A stretch of DNA of 64,000 bases from Pontederia crassipes (taxonomy: Eukaryota > Streptophyta > Magnoliopsida > Commelinales > Pontederiaceae): assembly GCA_030549335.1 (NCBI GenBank), contig CM060188.1, positions 68,168,696 through 68,232,695 on the forward strand, given 5' to 3'. Shown here piece after piece: positions 33,693 through 46,596 of the stretch. The position numbers and the translations under genes are program-made. Numbering within the stretch: the first letter of the stretch is position 1; the number at the start of each line of letters is the position of its first letter. Below the pieces are notes generated by a model that worked only from the letters and a program-made list of their open reading frames with translations, did no database searches and was not told the DNA's origin.

Positions 33693-35180
33693 GGTATCAA
33701 TAGAATGAGGCAACATTTAGGTATGATAAAAGGGAATATTGATGCATACAAAAAGGTTCCTGCTGAAGTAAAATTTGAGATGAAAAATGTGTTGGATGAT
33801 ATATCGCAAAAAAATAAGGACAAACAGTGATTGATTGAAAACCTTGCTTCAAATAAAAGCAACTAAGGTCTTGATACTCAACCTCATTCTAATGCTACAT
33901 GAAAAAGAAAGATTTTTTAAATTGAATCATATTTTCAAGTTGGTGTAAGTGATCATTCATAGCCTAGTACCAAAGCATGCATGTAAAGTGGTTTGTGAAT
34001 TGCAAGGTGATTTTATGATGCATGCATTCCTTTTAATACTTACAATTCACACTATTTTCAAGTTGCTATTGATAACATTGTTAGTAAAGGACATGGATAT
34101 AAGCCTTCCTCTTTTCATGCATTGAGTGCAAATTTATTATATGATATTAAGATTCAAGTGAAATTACTAATTGATTCCTTCAAAAATATTTGTAGTGAAA
34201 TAGACTTTACTATCATGGGAGATGGGTGGACAAACTAAAGACAAAGACCTTTGATTAATTTTTTAGTTTACTGTCTGAAAGAAATTTCTTTTATCAAGTT
34301 AATTGATGCTTTTGATATTTGTACTAATGCTGAAAATTTGTGCAATTTTTTTAGTGAAATTATTGAATGGATTGTCCCTCAAAATGTGATTCATATGGTT
34401 ATAGAAAATGACGCAATTTATAAAGTTGCAATAGTAAACTTATAAAGAAATATCAATTTAAAAGATGTTAGAGAGATACCTACTATTGAAAGCTTAGCCA
34501 TCATTGCTTTTAAAGTGATTGTATTTGTATGCAATCACAAAATGACTTTGAGTTGGCTAAGAAAAAGATATGATTGGCGTGAAATTATTCGTCCAAGTAC
34601 AACTCGATTTGCAACTATATCTATTACTTTACATAGTTTGCATCAACATAATGATGATTTACAAGTTTTGGTAATCAATGTTGATTTTAAAAAGTTTTTG
34701 AAAGAAAAAAGGTAAAGAAGTAAAGCAAATTGTGTTGGATGAAAGTTTTTGGAATAATTGTTTATTAATTATCAAGATAATTACTCCATTCATATGTTTG
34801 TTGTGAATTTATGAGATTTATAACAAACCATCTCTAAGTTATGTTTATGAAGGAATATACATGGCACGTTAAGGAATTATGGCTATATTTAAGAATAAAA
34901 AGAAATTGTACAAGTCTTATGTCAATATTATAAATAAGAGATGGATCATATGTTGCGTTAAAACCTTCATACGATTGCATATTATCTTAATCCTGCTATT
35001 TAATATGATCAATCATCCTTTTGCCAACAATATGATATAATGTGTGATCTAGTAAATATGATTGACAAGATAGATTGTGATTCTATGAACACATTAATAT
35101 TGGATGAAATAAAAATCTTTCGAGAACATGAATTGAGTTTTTCTTGTCCTAAAGTTAAAATTGTTCAACTAGGTAAATTT
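33693..35180 (+). pseudogene. hAT transposase (DUF659 domain), broken
   Basis: The frame opens with INRMRQHLGMIKGN, the end of a BED-like finger (GGIxRxKxHL), followed by KKVPAEVKFEM. The DUF659 region at about 34100-34440 includes FHALSANLLYDIK, FTIMGDGWTN, LINFLVYC and KLIDAFDICTNAENLCNFF, then HMVIENDAIYKVA. Further on is the conserved MTLSWLRKRYDWREIIRPST with TRFATISITLHSLHQH (about 34540-34640). Then come ESFWNNCLLIIKIITPFI and a C-terminal trace (LDEIKIFREHELSF). Many stops and several frame changes make it non-functional. The hAT dimerisation motif with its Trp was not seen. Confidence 0.85.
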
Positions 35181-36480
35181 TAGTCTCATTACTCTTTTGT
35201 TAATATATGAATTTTTTAAATTCAAAGTTTCTAATAGTAACTCTTTTTCTTATTTTCTTATTCAATGAAAGACGAATATTTGGTCATAATATTAAAAAAT
35301 AAATTTAAAAAATGGGTGCTGCCCCTCTGCGACCTCTGATCGTCAGCATGAGGGGCGGCCCCACTACCTATGTGGGGGACCACCGGAGGTTGAGGGGAAG
35401 AAAAATATAATTAGAGAACCCATTGAATTAGAAAAATTGGATACTTGAAGGTTATGACTTATGATACACTAAAAATTAACCAGAAAAATATTTGATAAAT
35501 ATGCCAACCAAACTATTTGATAAATAATAAATCAAAATAAAACTAATCATTACTATTTATGTAATTTCCGCATTACATGGTCTTTTCCCCATCATAGAAT
35601 AAGTCAAGTGCAATTAAATCTAGAGTGGCATAGTACTTAATTCATGTATCAGGATTTAGATTTCATTGATCATACTTAAAGCAATCGTAACTTGGCGTAC
35701 ACATCTTGAGCTTTATATTCTTGGACCCATATGTTTTTTTTAATACATTGAATAGGTCTATTCTAAAATTTTATGACAAATCCTCAATTTTTTAATGAAC
35801 CCCCGACCTATAAATCAGTGATAAAAAACTTTTTTATAAGGGACGAGGAATGCAGAACCATATGACTATATTTATCAGGAATAATTTTTTTGTCTTCAAA
35901 TTTTTGAAATCCGAAAATTATGTAAATAGCGTTGCCACAATATAAACCTTTTAAGAGGAATTATAAAAAGGCATTGACAAAAAGAAAAGAAGAAAAATGG
36001 ATGTTTAAGATTCACCTCACAATATAGTTTATTAATATATCTTGTAAGTGACAACAAGAGATAAATATATATAATGTGTCCAAGGTGATTGTTCCCGGGT
36101 CGGCTCACCCAATTTCAAACTCGTCAATTGAGTTGGGTTGGGTTGATGATTTCCTGGACGCAGAATCTACTCGATCCAATTTTGCTCGGATCCGATTGGG
36201 CAGATTCGATCTTATTAAATTTGTGATCGGATGATCAAATTATCTGGTAATTCTTATTTTCTTATTTTATTTTTTCTTTTTTATTTTAAACATTTGTAAT
36301 ATAAAAATTAAATATTTTATTTTAAAATATAAAAATAACATTTTATTATTTTATATATTTTAAAATCTTTATTTTTATATTATTTTATTAATTTTTAATC
36401 TTATAAACCTCTATTCGACTCAAATTAATTTGGATTGAGTCTTTAAATTCATGAATCGATGATGAACATCCTTAAATTTA
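35181..36480. other. intergenic stretch with a possible short MITE
   Basis: A GC-rich block at 35320-35400 is unexplained. A candidate foldback element spans about 36078-36475, with AAGGTGATTGTTCCCGGGTCG against AAGGATGTTCATCATCG in reverse complement. The similarity is weak. No gene was seen. Confidence 0.35.
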
Positions 36481-36859
36481 AATTTCAAAATTATTTTTAA
36501 ACAAAACAGTGAAATATTTTTTTTGTAGAAAAATATTTTGTCATTATTGAGGCCTAACCACGGAACCCACCATCCCCCCTTTTGTCATCATCATGGGTGG
36601 TCGGTGACCGCCTCTTCCTCCCTTTACGTTGGCAACAATACAAAACTAAATAATAAAACAAAACAACTACATAATTCAAAAGGAGAAATTAAAATCACGA
36701 AAGCTCTTTTTTTTTTCGACAACTTGATTGGTCGGTCACTTTTCCCACTAAAAAAATATTTCGTTGCATTATTTTTTTGGTTTAGTTTGAATTATGTATA
36801 TATTGAGAACTTTATCAAATAGATTTATTATTATTATTATTTAAAAGAAAATAAATTAA

Positions 36860-36965
36860 CCTTTACAGTCGGTCACTGGGGCCCCCTTGTTCTCTCTCTC
36901 CCCCTCGCTTTTTGTTCTTTCTTTTCGCCTCCTTTTTACCATTTTATATTTTTCTTTATTCCTTC
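36860..36965 (+). promoter_or_regulatory. probable villin core promoter
   Basis: A CT-rich tract (CTCTCTCTCTCCCCCTCGCT, about 36892-36911), common in plant core promoters, precedes a TATA-like TTTATATT at 36943-36950. The start of transcription would fall near 36970-36985. Confidence 0.45.
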
Positions 36966-36969
36966 TTCT

Positions 36970-37060
36970 CATGGCGGAATCGTCCTCCTGATCGATCGAC
37001 GGGAGCTTTGTTAGGGATTCGAGGTCGTGCGTCCGTCTCCGGCCTCGAGAAAATTTAGCG
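36970..37060 (+). other. probable non-coding first exon of the villin gene
   Basis: This is a GC-richer leader just after the TATA-like site. A candidate donor (GCGACG then GTGTGC) lies at 37060/37061. The second exon begins at 38515 after a TTTTCAG acceptor, giving a leader intron of about 1.45 kb. The donor choice is uncertain because other GT sites lie nearby. Confidence 0.4.
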
Positions 37061-38514
37061 ACGGTGTGCATTTGTTCCCCCAGTCACTGCAATTTTTTTT
37101 TTTACCGGGATTTGCTTCGAAGTGGGAGGGTGCTGGTGATGGAGGCGTTGGGCTGTTGCCGCATTGATTTTTGTGAGAAAATGACGTTGTTCTATATTTT
37201 TTTCTTTCTTTTTAATTGCTTCCCCCGAGTCCTCCTGCAGCTTGAGAACCGATTCGGTTCCTTTCGTGCGGTATTTTTATTTTTATTTTTGACGGAGGAG
37301 GGGAATATGTTCCTGGTGAGGGGTTCTTTTTTGGAATTGGATCGCATTGAATTGAATTTGATTGGCGTTTTATTTTTTTCCTTTTTTTTGTGCTTAAAAC
37401 ATGTTCCGTTTGGTAGCTTGAATATTTAGGAGGAATGCGTCCTGAATTACTGTCGCAAACATTTGCAGCTGGACAGTTCCGAAGAATCCAGCTGAATTGT
37501 TGGTGATTCCAACCGATTTAATTTATCATTCTCTAATATTTTCCTTTTTTTTTTCTTATTTGGCTGTTCTGATCTGAAGGCCATTACAGGGACAACTTCT
37601 AGATTTTTAGTTTCTTTCTAGATGTCGTACTTATGGGAAGGTAAATTGTTAAGATTGGTTCTTAAGTGTGGCCTCAATTTATATTTATTAAATGGAAGCA
37701 TATATTCTATGGACCATCACACAGAGTTGATGGATTTGATTGTTGATATTTTTGTAGCAAGGATATCTCCCCTTGCAAGAGTAATTCTATTGGAATTCAG
37801 TTTAGCCAATAAATTTCGTTTCACCTCTTTCAGGAGATTACAATTTTTGCTCTTTATTCTTTTTTATAATATTCTTTTTTTAGCATGGCCAATGCACGTT
37901 TTTTTTCTCACCTTACCTTTATCAGTAGGATTTTAACCCAAACTTGGTATTTTAGATGATTTCTTGGACCTTGTCACTTGCCATGATACCCCAAGCTTTT
38001 CATTGTTGCTAATTACTTCCTATTTTGTTGCAAAACCATTTCTCTTGTCATACATTTATCGTTGATATTTTCTTCAGTTCAACCAATAAACACTACGAAG
38101 GCCAATCCAATGTGCATATGCAATCATAAAATGACAACTTATTGATAGTTCAAATATAGTTAAAATCTTCATATAAGATGCAAGTGCTGATTAGGAGTTT
38201 CATGTGTGTTCATTGTTCATGCTTTCTGCTGCTAACTGTTGTTAAAACTTGTTGCACATTCTTTGACAATTAGCTTTCATATTTCTCATTTTCCATTGGT
38301 GATGATATGTAATTACTGTTCACTGTTCAGTCATATGAGCTAGATGTCATGTCTCTCTAAGCTGCAACCGAGCAGTTGCCAGTTAGAAATTTACCCAAGA
38401 AAATAACACTGTGTGATTGTAATTATCCTTTAATTGTTTTGTAATATTCAAGAAAACTGCAGTGACTGTAATAGTTGTTAAGGTTATCTAATTGATTATT
38501 CATGGTGTTTTCAG

Positions 38515-41500
38515 AATTCACCTCGCTTGAAGCCAAAGCCAGAATCAACTGACTGTAAGTTCTGCGAATATGGCAATCTCCATGAGGGATGTGGATTCTG
38601 CTTTCCAGGGAGCTGGTCAAAAGGCGTATCTTTATAGTGTTGATTCATCATACTGTAGTTTTCTTTTTTATGCTTTTCTCTACATTGTATGTTATAGGAT
38701 TTCATAACCTTTTTCACTGTGACTCTTTAGGCTGAATATAAAATACAGAGTTGGAATCAGAAGAACATGAAAACAAGATTAGTAATAGCCTTAACTAGAT
38801 CAGACAATTTGAGAAAATTAGACAGACAAGCAGACCTATTTATTTAAAAAATGGCTTATTTTTCAAAGTGACTGCAAACTACAAAGTTCCTTTTAGAATA
38901 AATTCTGTAGGAATAATCCTATATCCCAAGCAGGTTTTAATAACACCCAAAAGAACCTGTAAGAATCTCAGACCTTTGGAGCAGAAAGAATTTTGCAGTT
39001 CAGTTACTTTTGCTGTCAACCTGGGTGACATCTCAAGACCACTATATTTTGCAATCTTTTTGTTACTTTTCTAACATAATAACTTGGACTTTGCATTTTT
39101 CTTTACTTTTGATTGAACTTATCATCTCTCAAAGTTCTATGTGGGACATATGCAATTTTGCTTTCCTTAATACCACAAAGTGGGTTAGAAATCTGGCGCA
39201 TTCAGAATTTTCAGCCAGTCCCTGTGCCAAGTTCTTCTCATGGAAAATTTTACACTGGAGATTCATATGTAATTTTGAAGGTAGTAGATTAAATTATTTG
39301 AATACATCTTCATTTTGCTATCTCTGGTCAACAGTTATTCGAACTTAGATCTGCTATGCAAAATGGAGTTTATGACTGAAGCTGATACAAAAGTAAATCT
39401 TACAATAGTTATTTGAACTTCAATCTGCTATGAATGATCAAAAGAAAGTGGAGTTGGTGAATGAAACTGGTACAAAAGTATATTATACAATTTTAACATA
39501 CTACAAAAGTATATTGTACAATTTTAACATACTACAAAACAACAAAAATATATTGTACAAATTTAACATACTACAAAAGCATATTGTACAATTTTAACAT
39601 GCTTTTTTTCAGTTGATGATTACAGTTCTCTAATCCAAGCCCTGAAAACTATCCATAATTAACACGTTTACCATAATCATTTTCAATTAATCAAGTTCAT
39701 GGATCCTTTTCTACTATTGCTCTCACACTTCTGTCTTGGAGCTTTATTAATGTCACTTTCAGAGTTGTGTTTTATATTGGTAATTGAATATACAAAATCT
39801 CGCAGAGGAGTCATAGTGCCTCCCAAATTTTCATGCGATTATCCTTCTTTTAGGCTGCCTCTCTGCTCATATGAAGCTCAGAAATTATGTTCTATCTATC
39901 TCTCTATCTTTATAACTGGGTGCCAATACTTTTGGCTTTAGTTTAACATTGTGAAGTTTGACTCAATCTGCTACTTTTTAGCGATGGCTAGCCATTTGGC
40001 CTATGAGTTAAAAAACATGTACCTTTTGAGTTTATAGTTATTCTGGTACACTTAGTACCCATTATTATATTTTGTACCTAATATCGTGTTTTTAATGATC
40101 TATTTAATTATCTAAATCCAATGCCTATGGAAGATAGTTATGTGAGTTCGTAATCATGTTAACTGCTATTGGAACTTTATCAATCCATGCAGGCATATCA
40201 TATATACCTGTGATTGAATTTTGTTCAAAATTCTCCAATATATTTTACATTAGAATTGTAATTTATAGTTGCATAAATTACACTGCTCCCTTCAAAGAAA
40301 AAACAGTTACAGTGCAATTAATCAGTTGTTATTATTGACAGACAACAGCCTTAAAGAATGGTTCTCTCTGTCATGATATCCATTATTGGCTGGGGAAAGG
40401 TACTAGTCAGGTCTGTGGGGAACAGGAAGTCAAGTTTTAAGTATATTTTTATCTACCATCATCTTCTCACCTCTTAGCCCAAAGATACTTAAATTTTAAT
40501 ACAAACAGGATGAGTCCGGGACTGCAGTGATAAAAACTATTGAGCTGGATGCAGCCCTGGGAGGCCGTGCTGTTCAGTATCGTGAAGTGCAAGGTCGTGA
40601 ATCTGCAAAGTTTCTTTCCTATTTTAAGCCATGTATAATACCACAGGAAGGTGGAGTTGCATCAGGTTTCAAGCATACTGAAGTTAATGGGAGTGAACAC
40701 ATTACGCGTTTGTTTGTCTGTAGAGGCAAGCATGTTGTGCATGTCAAAGAGGCAAGTACTTCATTCCATGGAATCTGAGAGGCATTTTCTACATCATTCC
40801 ATCCTCAACTCTTTCTGTAAATATCACTTTTATATTTCTTCTCACCAGATTCCATTTGTTCGATCGTCGCTCCATCATGATGATGTATTTATTTTGGATA
40901 CCAAGTCCAAGATATTCCAGTTTAATGGATCCAATTCATCAATTCAAGAGAGGGCTAAAGCTCTTGAAGTTGTACAGTATATAAAGGATACTTATCATGA
41001 TGGGAAGTGTGAGGTGGCAGCTGTTGGTATGTTGATTGTTTCCTGGTTTCTATTGGTAGGTTATCTTGAATGGAAACATTTGACTTGGTACTGTTGTTTG
41101 TAGAGGATGGGAGGTTGATGGCTGATGCTGAGGCAGGAGAGTTTTGGGGCTTTTTTGGTGGTTTTGCTCCTCTACCAAGAAAGGTTGCCTCTGAGAATGA
41201 CAAGAAAGTGGAAGCCTCTTACATAAAACTTTTCTGGTAACATGTTATTGCAAATCCTCATCTGAAGGTTTCATTGCAAATTTGATCTTTATCAACTATT
41301 TTGACATTGTAGTTTTGCCTTTTTCCTAATTCTATGTGATGGTGATGTGACAACTTATAGGAGTTTTCTCACTTTCAGTGTTGATAGAGGTCAAACTGTG
41401 GCAATTGAATTTAATACTATGACAAGAGAAATGCTGGAGACAAATAAATGTTACCTCCTAGATTGTGGAGCTGAAATTTTTGTTTGGATAGGCCGATCGA

Positions 41501-44500
41501 CATCCCTGGAGGAGAGGAAAGCTGCAAGTTCTGCAGCAGATGTAATTTCTTTCTTCCTTAATTTTAGTGATTTCTCATGATTATACATGTCTTCAAAGTT
41601 AGGAAAACTGCTTCTTACAAGCATTGTGCCATCTAGCATAGTACAAGATGATATTATTGCCAGTTTGGCTGTGTGGTTGATTGAAATATTGGAAAATGCT
41701 TCAATCATGACTTGTGGTAGTATCAGGGTATATTGTATGATACAGTGCAGGCTCTGTATATATTACTACGATGAAGCAGCACTCTAGTCGTGCACCTTTT
41801 TCATAGATTGACAATCTATGATGTCTCCTTCAATGCTTTATATGCACATTTAAGGAAAAGTTTCATAAGTATCTTTCAGTGGCTGTGCCTGTGCAATTGG
41901 AGGGTTCTTTGTTCCGATAAGACATAACTTTTAATTTAATAGCTTTTATATGTGAATTTACTCTACAGGAGTTACTTTGTAAATCCAATCAACCACAAGC
42001 TCATATTATTCGTCTTATCGAAGGGTTTGAAACTGTGATGTTCCGGTCGAAATTTGATAAATGGCCACCGACAACTGATGTGGCTGTATCTGAGGAGGGT
42101 AGAGGCAAAGTTGCAGGTTAGATCTAGACATCAGTTGTTCTTACCTTTTTATTTTCAAGGTTTCATGGTACAATCATTGCATTTTGCCTTCTTCTAGCAC
42201 TTTTGAAGCGCCAAGGGTTAAATGTTAAGGGCCTTATGAAAGCTGCCCCTGCAAAAGAAGAACCTCAGCCCAATATTGATTGTACAGGCAATTTACAGGT
42301 TCTTTTCTTAGTATGAAAGGTTTGCTTACCTATTTAAGTGTTGCATTTATAATGCAGCTAAATTGATTTTCATTTTTAGGTTTGGCGTGTGAATGACAAG
42401 GAGAATGCTCTTCTTCAACACTCTGATCAATATAAGTTTTATAGTGGAGATTGTTATATATTCCAATATACATATGCTGGTGACGATAGGGATGAATGTC
42501 TAATTGGCACATGGTTTGGGAGAAAAAGCATTGAGGTAAATGTCTTTCCGTGTAGTTTTTTTGTATTAACAGCTGAAGAATCAAAATGTTTAATTTTGCA
42601 CCTCATTTCATTTCTAAGTATTAAGTATTATTGCTGTATGTTTATGTCAACTCTTTGATGGCTTATTCTGTATGTGCAATGTAATGTATAGTCACAATTA
42701 CACCTCATTTGCTATTGCGCTAAGTTGCTTAAGTATAACATAATGTTCAATTTGAAATTAATTGTATTCCTGCATTTGCTTTAACAGGAGGATAGGATGT
42801 CTTCTGTCTCACTTGCAAGTAAAATGGTTGAATCTTTAAAGTTGCAAGCAGTTCAGGTAGTTTTATCAGTTTCTTGTCACTTTAGTTCAATTATGAAACT
42901 TATGGTTGATAATTCATTAAGGACTTAAAATTTCATTACTTGTGCATGCAGGCTCGTTTCTACGAAGGAAAGGAACCTATACTCTTCTTCTTTATTTTTC
43001 AGAGCTTTATAACTTTCAAGGTTAAATTCCGTTATCCATGCCTCTCTGGAGGCAATGCTCTAATCACTACCAAGATTTTCGTTTCTGTGTGTGATAACTT
43101 TATGCAAAACAATTGCAGGGTGGTATTAGCACTGGATATAAAAAATTTATTGCAGAAAACTCATTTGATGATGACACATACTCAGAAGGTGGCACTGCAC
43201 TCTTCCGAGTACAAGGTTCTGGACCAGAAAATATGCAAGCTATTCAAGTTGATCCAGTATGCCACTCTCTATGTAAAATTGTCTTAAGTACTTTCATAGA
43301 GAAGCAATGTTCAAGCTCACATTTTTGCTTTACCAAAGTATTTGATTGATCTTTCTTGCTTATACTTTGTTTTTGTTGGAATCAGGTAGCATCATCTTTG
43401 AATTCTTCTTACTGTTACATTCTGCATAATGACGGTACAGTTTTCACATGGTCCGGAAACCTATCTACCTCTGTCGACCAGGAACTAGTTGAGAGGCAGC
43501 TTGATCTGATCAAGGTCTAAAAATACTTTTCAGTTGTATGTTAATAGTTTAGACCATTCCTAATTATATTTTCTTTTCTTTGAGAGATAAATGGCTCTCA
43601 CGCTTTGTCAAATTTCCAGCCAAATGTGCAGCACAAACCACAGAAAGAAGGAACAGAAAGTGAACAGTTTTGGAGTTTATTAGGAGGAAAAACTGAGTAC
43701 CCCAGTCAGAAGATTGGGAGAGAAATGGAAAGTGATCCTCATCTATTTTCATGTACTTTCCCTAAAGGTAGGAACTGCGAATATATTGTATCAATACTGT
43801 TCTTTATCTATCTTCAATGTAACAGTGGTTTGATGTCTCATTGCTGTGACTAAAAATGTGCATTTCTGTTTCATGCATTAATATATGCTTACGTATTGGG
43901 GATATGAAGGCGACTTAAAGGTATATATTGGGAAGTTATCAGGCATTTTCGATATGAGGTGTCTCTGTCACATTGAAAATGTCATGAAATCATTGAGACT
44001 GGTTATACTGTGGTTGCAGGTTCAAGAGATCTTCAATTTTTCCCAAGATGATCTGATGACAGAAGATATGTTGATTATGGATTGTCATTCAGACATCTAT
44101 GTTTGGGTTGGGGAACGGGTGGAAGCAAAATTTAAAACACAAGCCTTGAGCACCGCAGAGGTATAAACATGATAATTTTCTACCACTTAAATCTCAGTAC
44201 CTTATGTGTTGCCATTAATCAACAACAACAACAACAACAACAAAGCCTTATCCCACTAGGTGGGGTCGGCTACATGGATCATACGACGCTATATTCGTTG
44301 ATCCATGTTTATAAGATTCGACAGGATTTTATGCTGGCTGTCGGGGCCTAACACAACCCTCCTCCTTTATCCGGGCTTGGGACCGGCTATAAAATATAGG
44401 CGGAGTTATCAGTTACGGTAACCATTCCAGTTATATGTAGGAACAAGAGAAATATAATTAATACCAATTCTATAGTTCTTATGCAAATCTAAAATAGATC

Positions 44501-46596
44501 AAAGTCCTACATAGTTATAAAAATTAAATAAAATTTAGAGTACACAAGAAATTATGCCCCCCTCAAAAGAGAAAACTTACATGCCAAAAACAATTTGATA
44601 AACCACCTAATCAGATACAGAACAAATCCAGTAGGAAAATGACTTTGGTGATGCTAGTACTAAATGATATAATAATTAGTAGTTATACTTTTGCAAGATA
44701 AATAGATGGAAAATTGTGCTCTTTTCAAAGGTTGTTGCCATTAATCATTGCGATTAATCTCAGTCCTGAACACTTTTTGTTTGTCATTAACAACTGGTAT
44801 TTCTTTTTCCATCAGAAATTTGCCCAGCAAGACTTTCTTATGAAAAATCTTTCTCAAGAATCCCCAGTGTACATAATTACAGAAGGAAATGAGCCACCCT
44901 TCTTTACACGCTTTTTTAACTGGGATTCAGCGAAATCATCAGTAAGATATACTCAACAACTTCTGTTGGTTTCCTCAAAGATGCTTTTCATATTCATATA
45001 TATTTTGTAATATATTGACTTTTATAGGTTAAATAAAAAGGTTTATAACCTTAAAGGTTCCTACAATATATTGTAATATATTTTGCTTTATAGGCTTCCT
45101 AAAAAAGGTTTAGCGTCCCAAGTTTTTCTTTCTAGCTTGCAAAATAAAATGCTGCTCCTCTCAAAAAAATAAATAAATAAATAAAATGCTGCTTTCAAAC
45201 TCCTTAATTTCTGTTTTGATGGCAGATGCATGGTAACTCATTTCAGAGAAAGTTAGCAGTCGTGAAGAATGGAGTAACTCCAACATTGGATGTAAGTAAA
45301 TTTGTAATTCCTTTATAGAACAACAAATACTACATTGCTGTTAGGTACATATTTGCTAGTGAAAATGCATTGTTATATGTGATTATGTTCATGGACTGGT
45401 TTGTGCATAGAGAGAAGACTAATGAAAAATATCTGTGGTGAGCCAGAGAAACAGGAGTAGATGTTTCCGTTCAAAAAAAGAAACACGAGTAAATGTTTCA
45501 TTTCATTTCTTTCGCAATGACAACTCTCCAAATTACCCTGCTAGGCTGCTATTCTCTTTGCATTTTGATAACTCATTATGGGATCCATTGGCAAGTTAGC
45601 TGAATCTATAAATTTGTTGATCAATAATGTGAATTAGATCTTCTAAAAAAATAACGTGAATTAGAACATAATCCTAATGAATTTCTGAATTTCATTGAGA
45701 AATCTGTGAAATCGAGGATGTGATAAACAGTATACTACTGCCATACAATTGTAACTGATTAGATGTCTTCTCTATTATCAGAAGCCCAAGAGAAGGACAC
45801 CAGCATCATTTGGAGGAAGGTCAAGTTTGCCAGAAAAATCTCAACGGTCTAGAAGCATGTCCTTCAGCCCAGAACGTGCACGAGTTAGAGGAAGATCACC
45901 TGCTTTCAATGCCCTGGCTGCCAACTTCGAGAATCCAAATGCCAGAAATCTCTCAACACCACCACCAGTAGTTAGAAAACTTTATCCAAAATCTGCATCA
46001 CCTGATTCGTCGAAGCTTGCCCCAAAATCATCAGCAATTGCAAGCCTCTCTGCCTCTTTCGAACGCCCAAGAGAGTTCTTGATACCAAAGTCACTGAAAC
46101 GTATGTGGTGGTTTCTGGTGCATACATTTTTACTTTAGTGCTACTTAGCTTACCATTTGTCTTTCCTTTTTGAAGCGAGCCCCGAGAATAACAAACCAAA
46201 AGCGGAGTCTAATGGCACACAGAATATCTCATCAATGAGTTCTAGAATTGAATCTCTAACCATACAAGAAGATCTGAAAGAGGGTGAAGCTGAAGATGAA
46301 GAAAAGCTTCCAACATTCCCATATGAACGTCTCAAAACAACATCGACTGACCCTGTCACGGAGATTGATGTAACCAAAAGAGAGGTAGGACATCAAACCT
46401 ACTATTTTGATGAACTCTCCATTATGATTTGTTGCTTTGCCATCAAGCTAAATGAATTATGTACAATCTTTTTTCTTTTCAGGCATATTTGCCCTCTGTG
46501 GAATTCAAGGAGAAATTTGGCATGAACAAGGAAGCATTCTACAAGTTGCCCAAGTGGAAACAGAGCAGGCTCAAAATGGCTCTTCAATTATTTTAA
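38515..46596 (+). CDS. VLN: plant villin (actin filament bundling/severing protein), 22 coding exons
   Basis: Villin binds, bundles, caps and severs F-actin in the cytosol. The start ATG is 38570. Coding exons: 38570-38625, 39181-39280, 40342-40410, 40509-40751, 40849-41026, 41104-41236, 41379-41541, 41969-42116, 42198-42298, 42380-42535, 42788-42856, 42952-43020, 43119-43256, 43386-43514, 43620-43767, 43910-43920, 44020-44160, 44816-44941, 45226-45291, 45782-46100, 46176-46384, 46483-46596. All phases join, giving 961 residues, the usual size for VLN2/VLN3-type proteins. It starts [20 protein letters not shown]. Six gelsolin repeats span about 20-735, a Ser/Pro/Arg-rich linker about 745-895 ([20 protein letters not shown]), and the headpiece about 900-961, ending [17 protein letters not shown]. 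Intron 4 is GC-AG; exon 16 is 11 nt. The 41236/41379 junction gives Cys where relatives usually have Trp (KLFW). No break was seen; it looks functional. Which VLN paralogue it is cannot be settled here. Confidence 0.95.
44221..44732 (-). mobile_element. retroposon (SINE or 5'-truncated LINE) in a villin intron, 14-bp target duplication
   Basis: TGTTGCCATTAATC occurs exactly at 44207-44220 and 44733-44746. Between them lie 512 bp that begin with (CAA)n followed by AGCCTTATCCCACTAGGTGG. On the minus strand this is the CCACCTAGTGGGATAAGGCT + (TTG)n tail known from Au-type SINEs and partner LINEs. The tail plus the long perfect duplication mark target-primed insertion. The 512-bp length is more than a standard Au SINE (about 180 bp), so it may be a longer SINE or a LINE 3' end. 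It lies in the 655-bp intron between exons 17 and 18. Confidence 0.8.

Larger units (their letters stand above)
31740..35180 (+). mobile_element. hAT transposase gene remnant, interrupted by two younger elements
   Basis: Pieces of a plant hAT transposase of the DUF659 type lie on the plus strand: a short start (MTSQESPSTQTSTTP, about 31752), a BED-type finger fragment at about 32535-32602 and 33693 onward, and the main body at 34000-35180. Between them sit an ACCGG-rich element (31850-32535) and a solo LTR (32603-33692). Terminal inverted repeats of the hAT itself were not identified. Confidence 0.75.

Noticed and set aside
36856-37071. Minus-strand basic ORF at the villin leader
   Set aside because: Overlaps the villin promoter and CT-rich leader; reverse reading of that tract.
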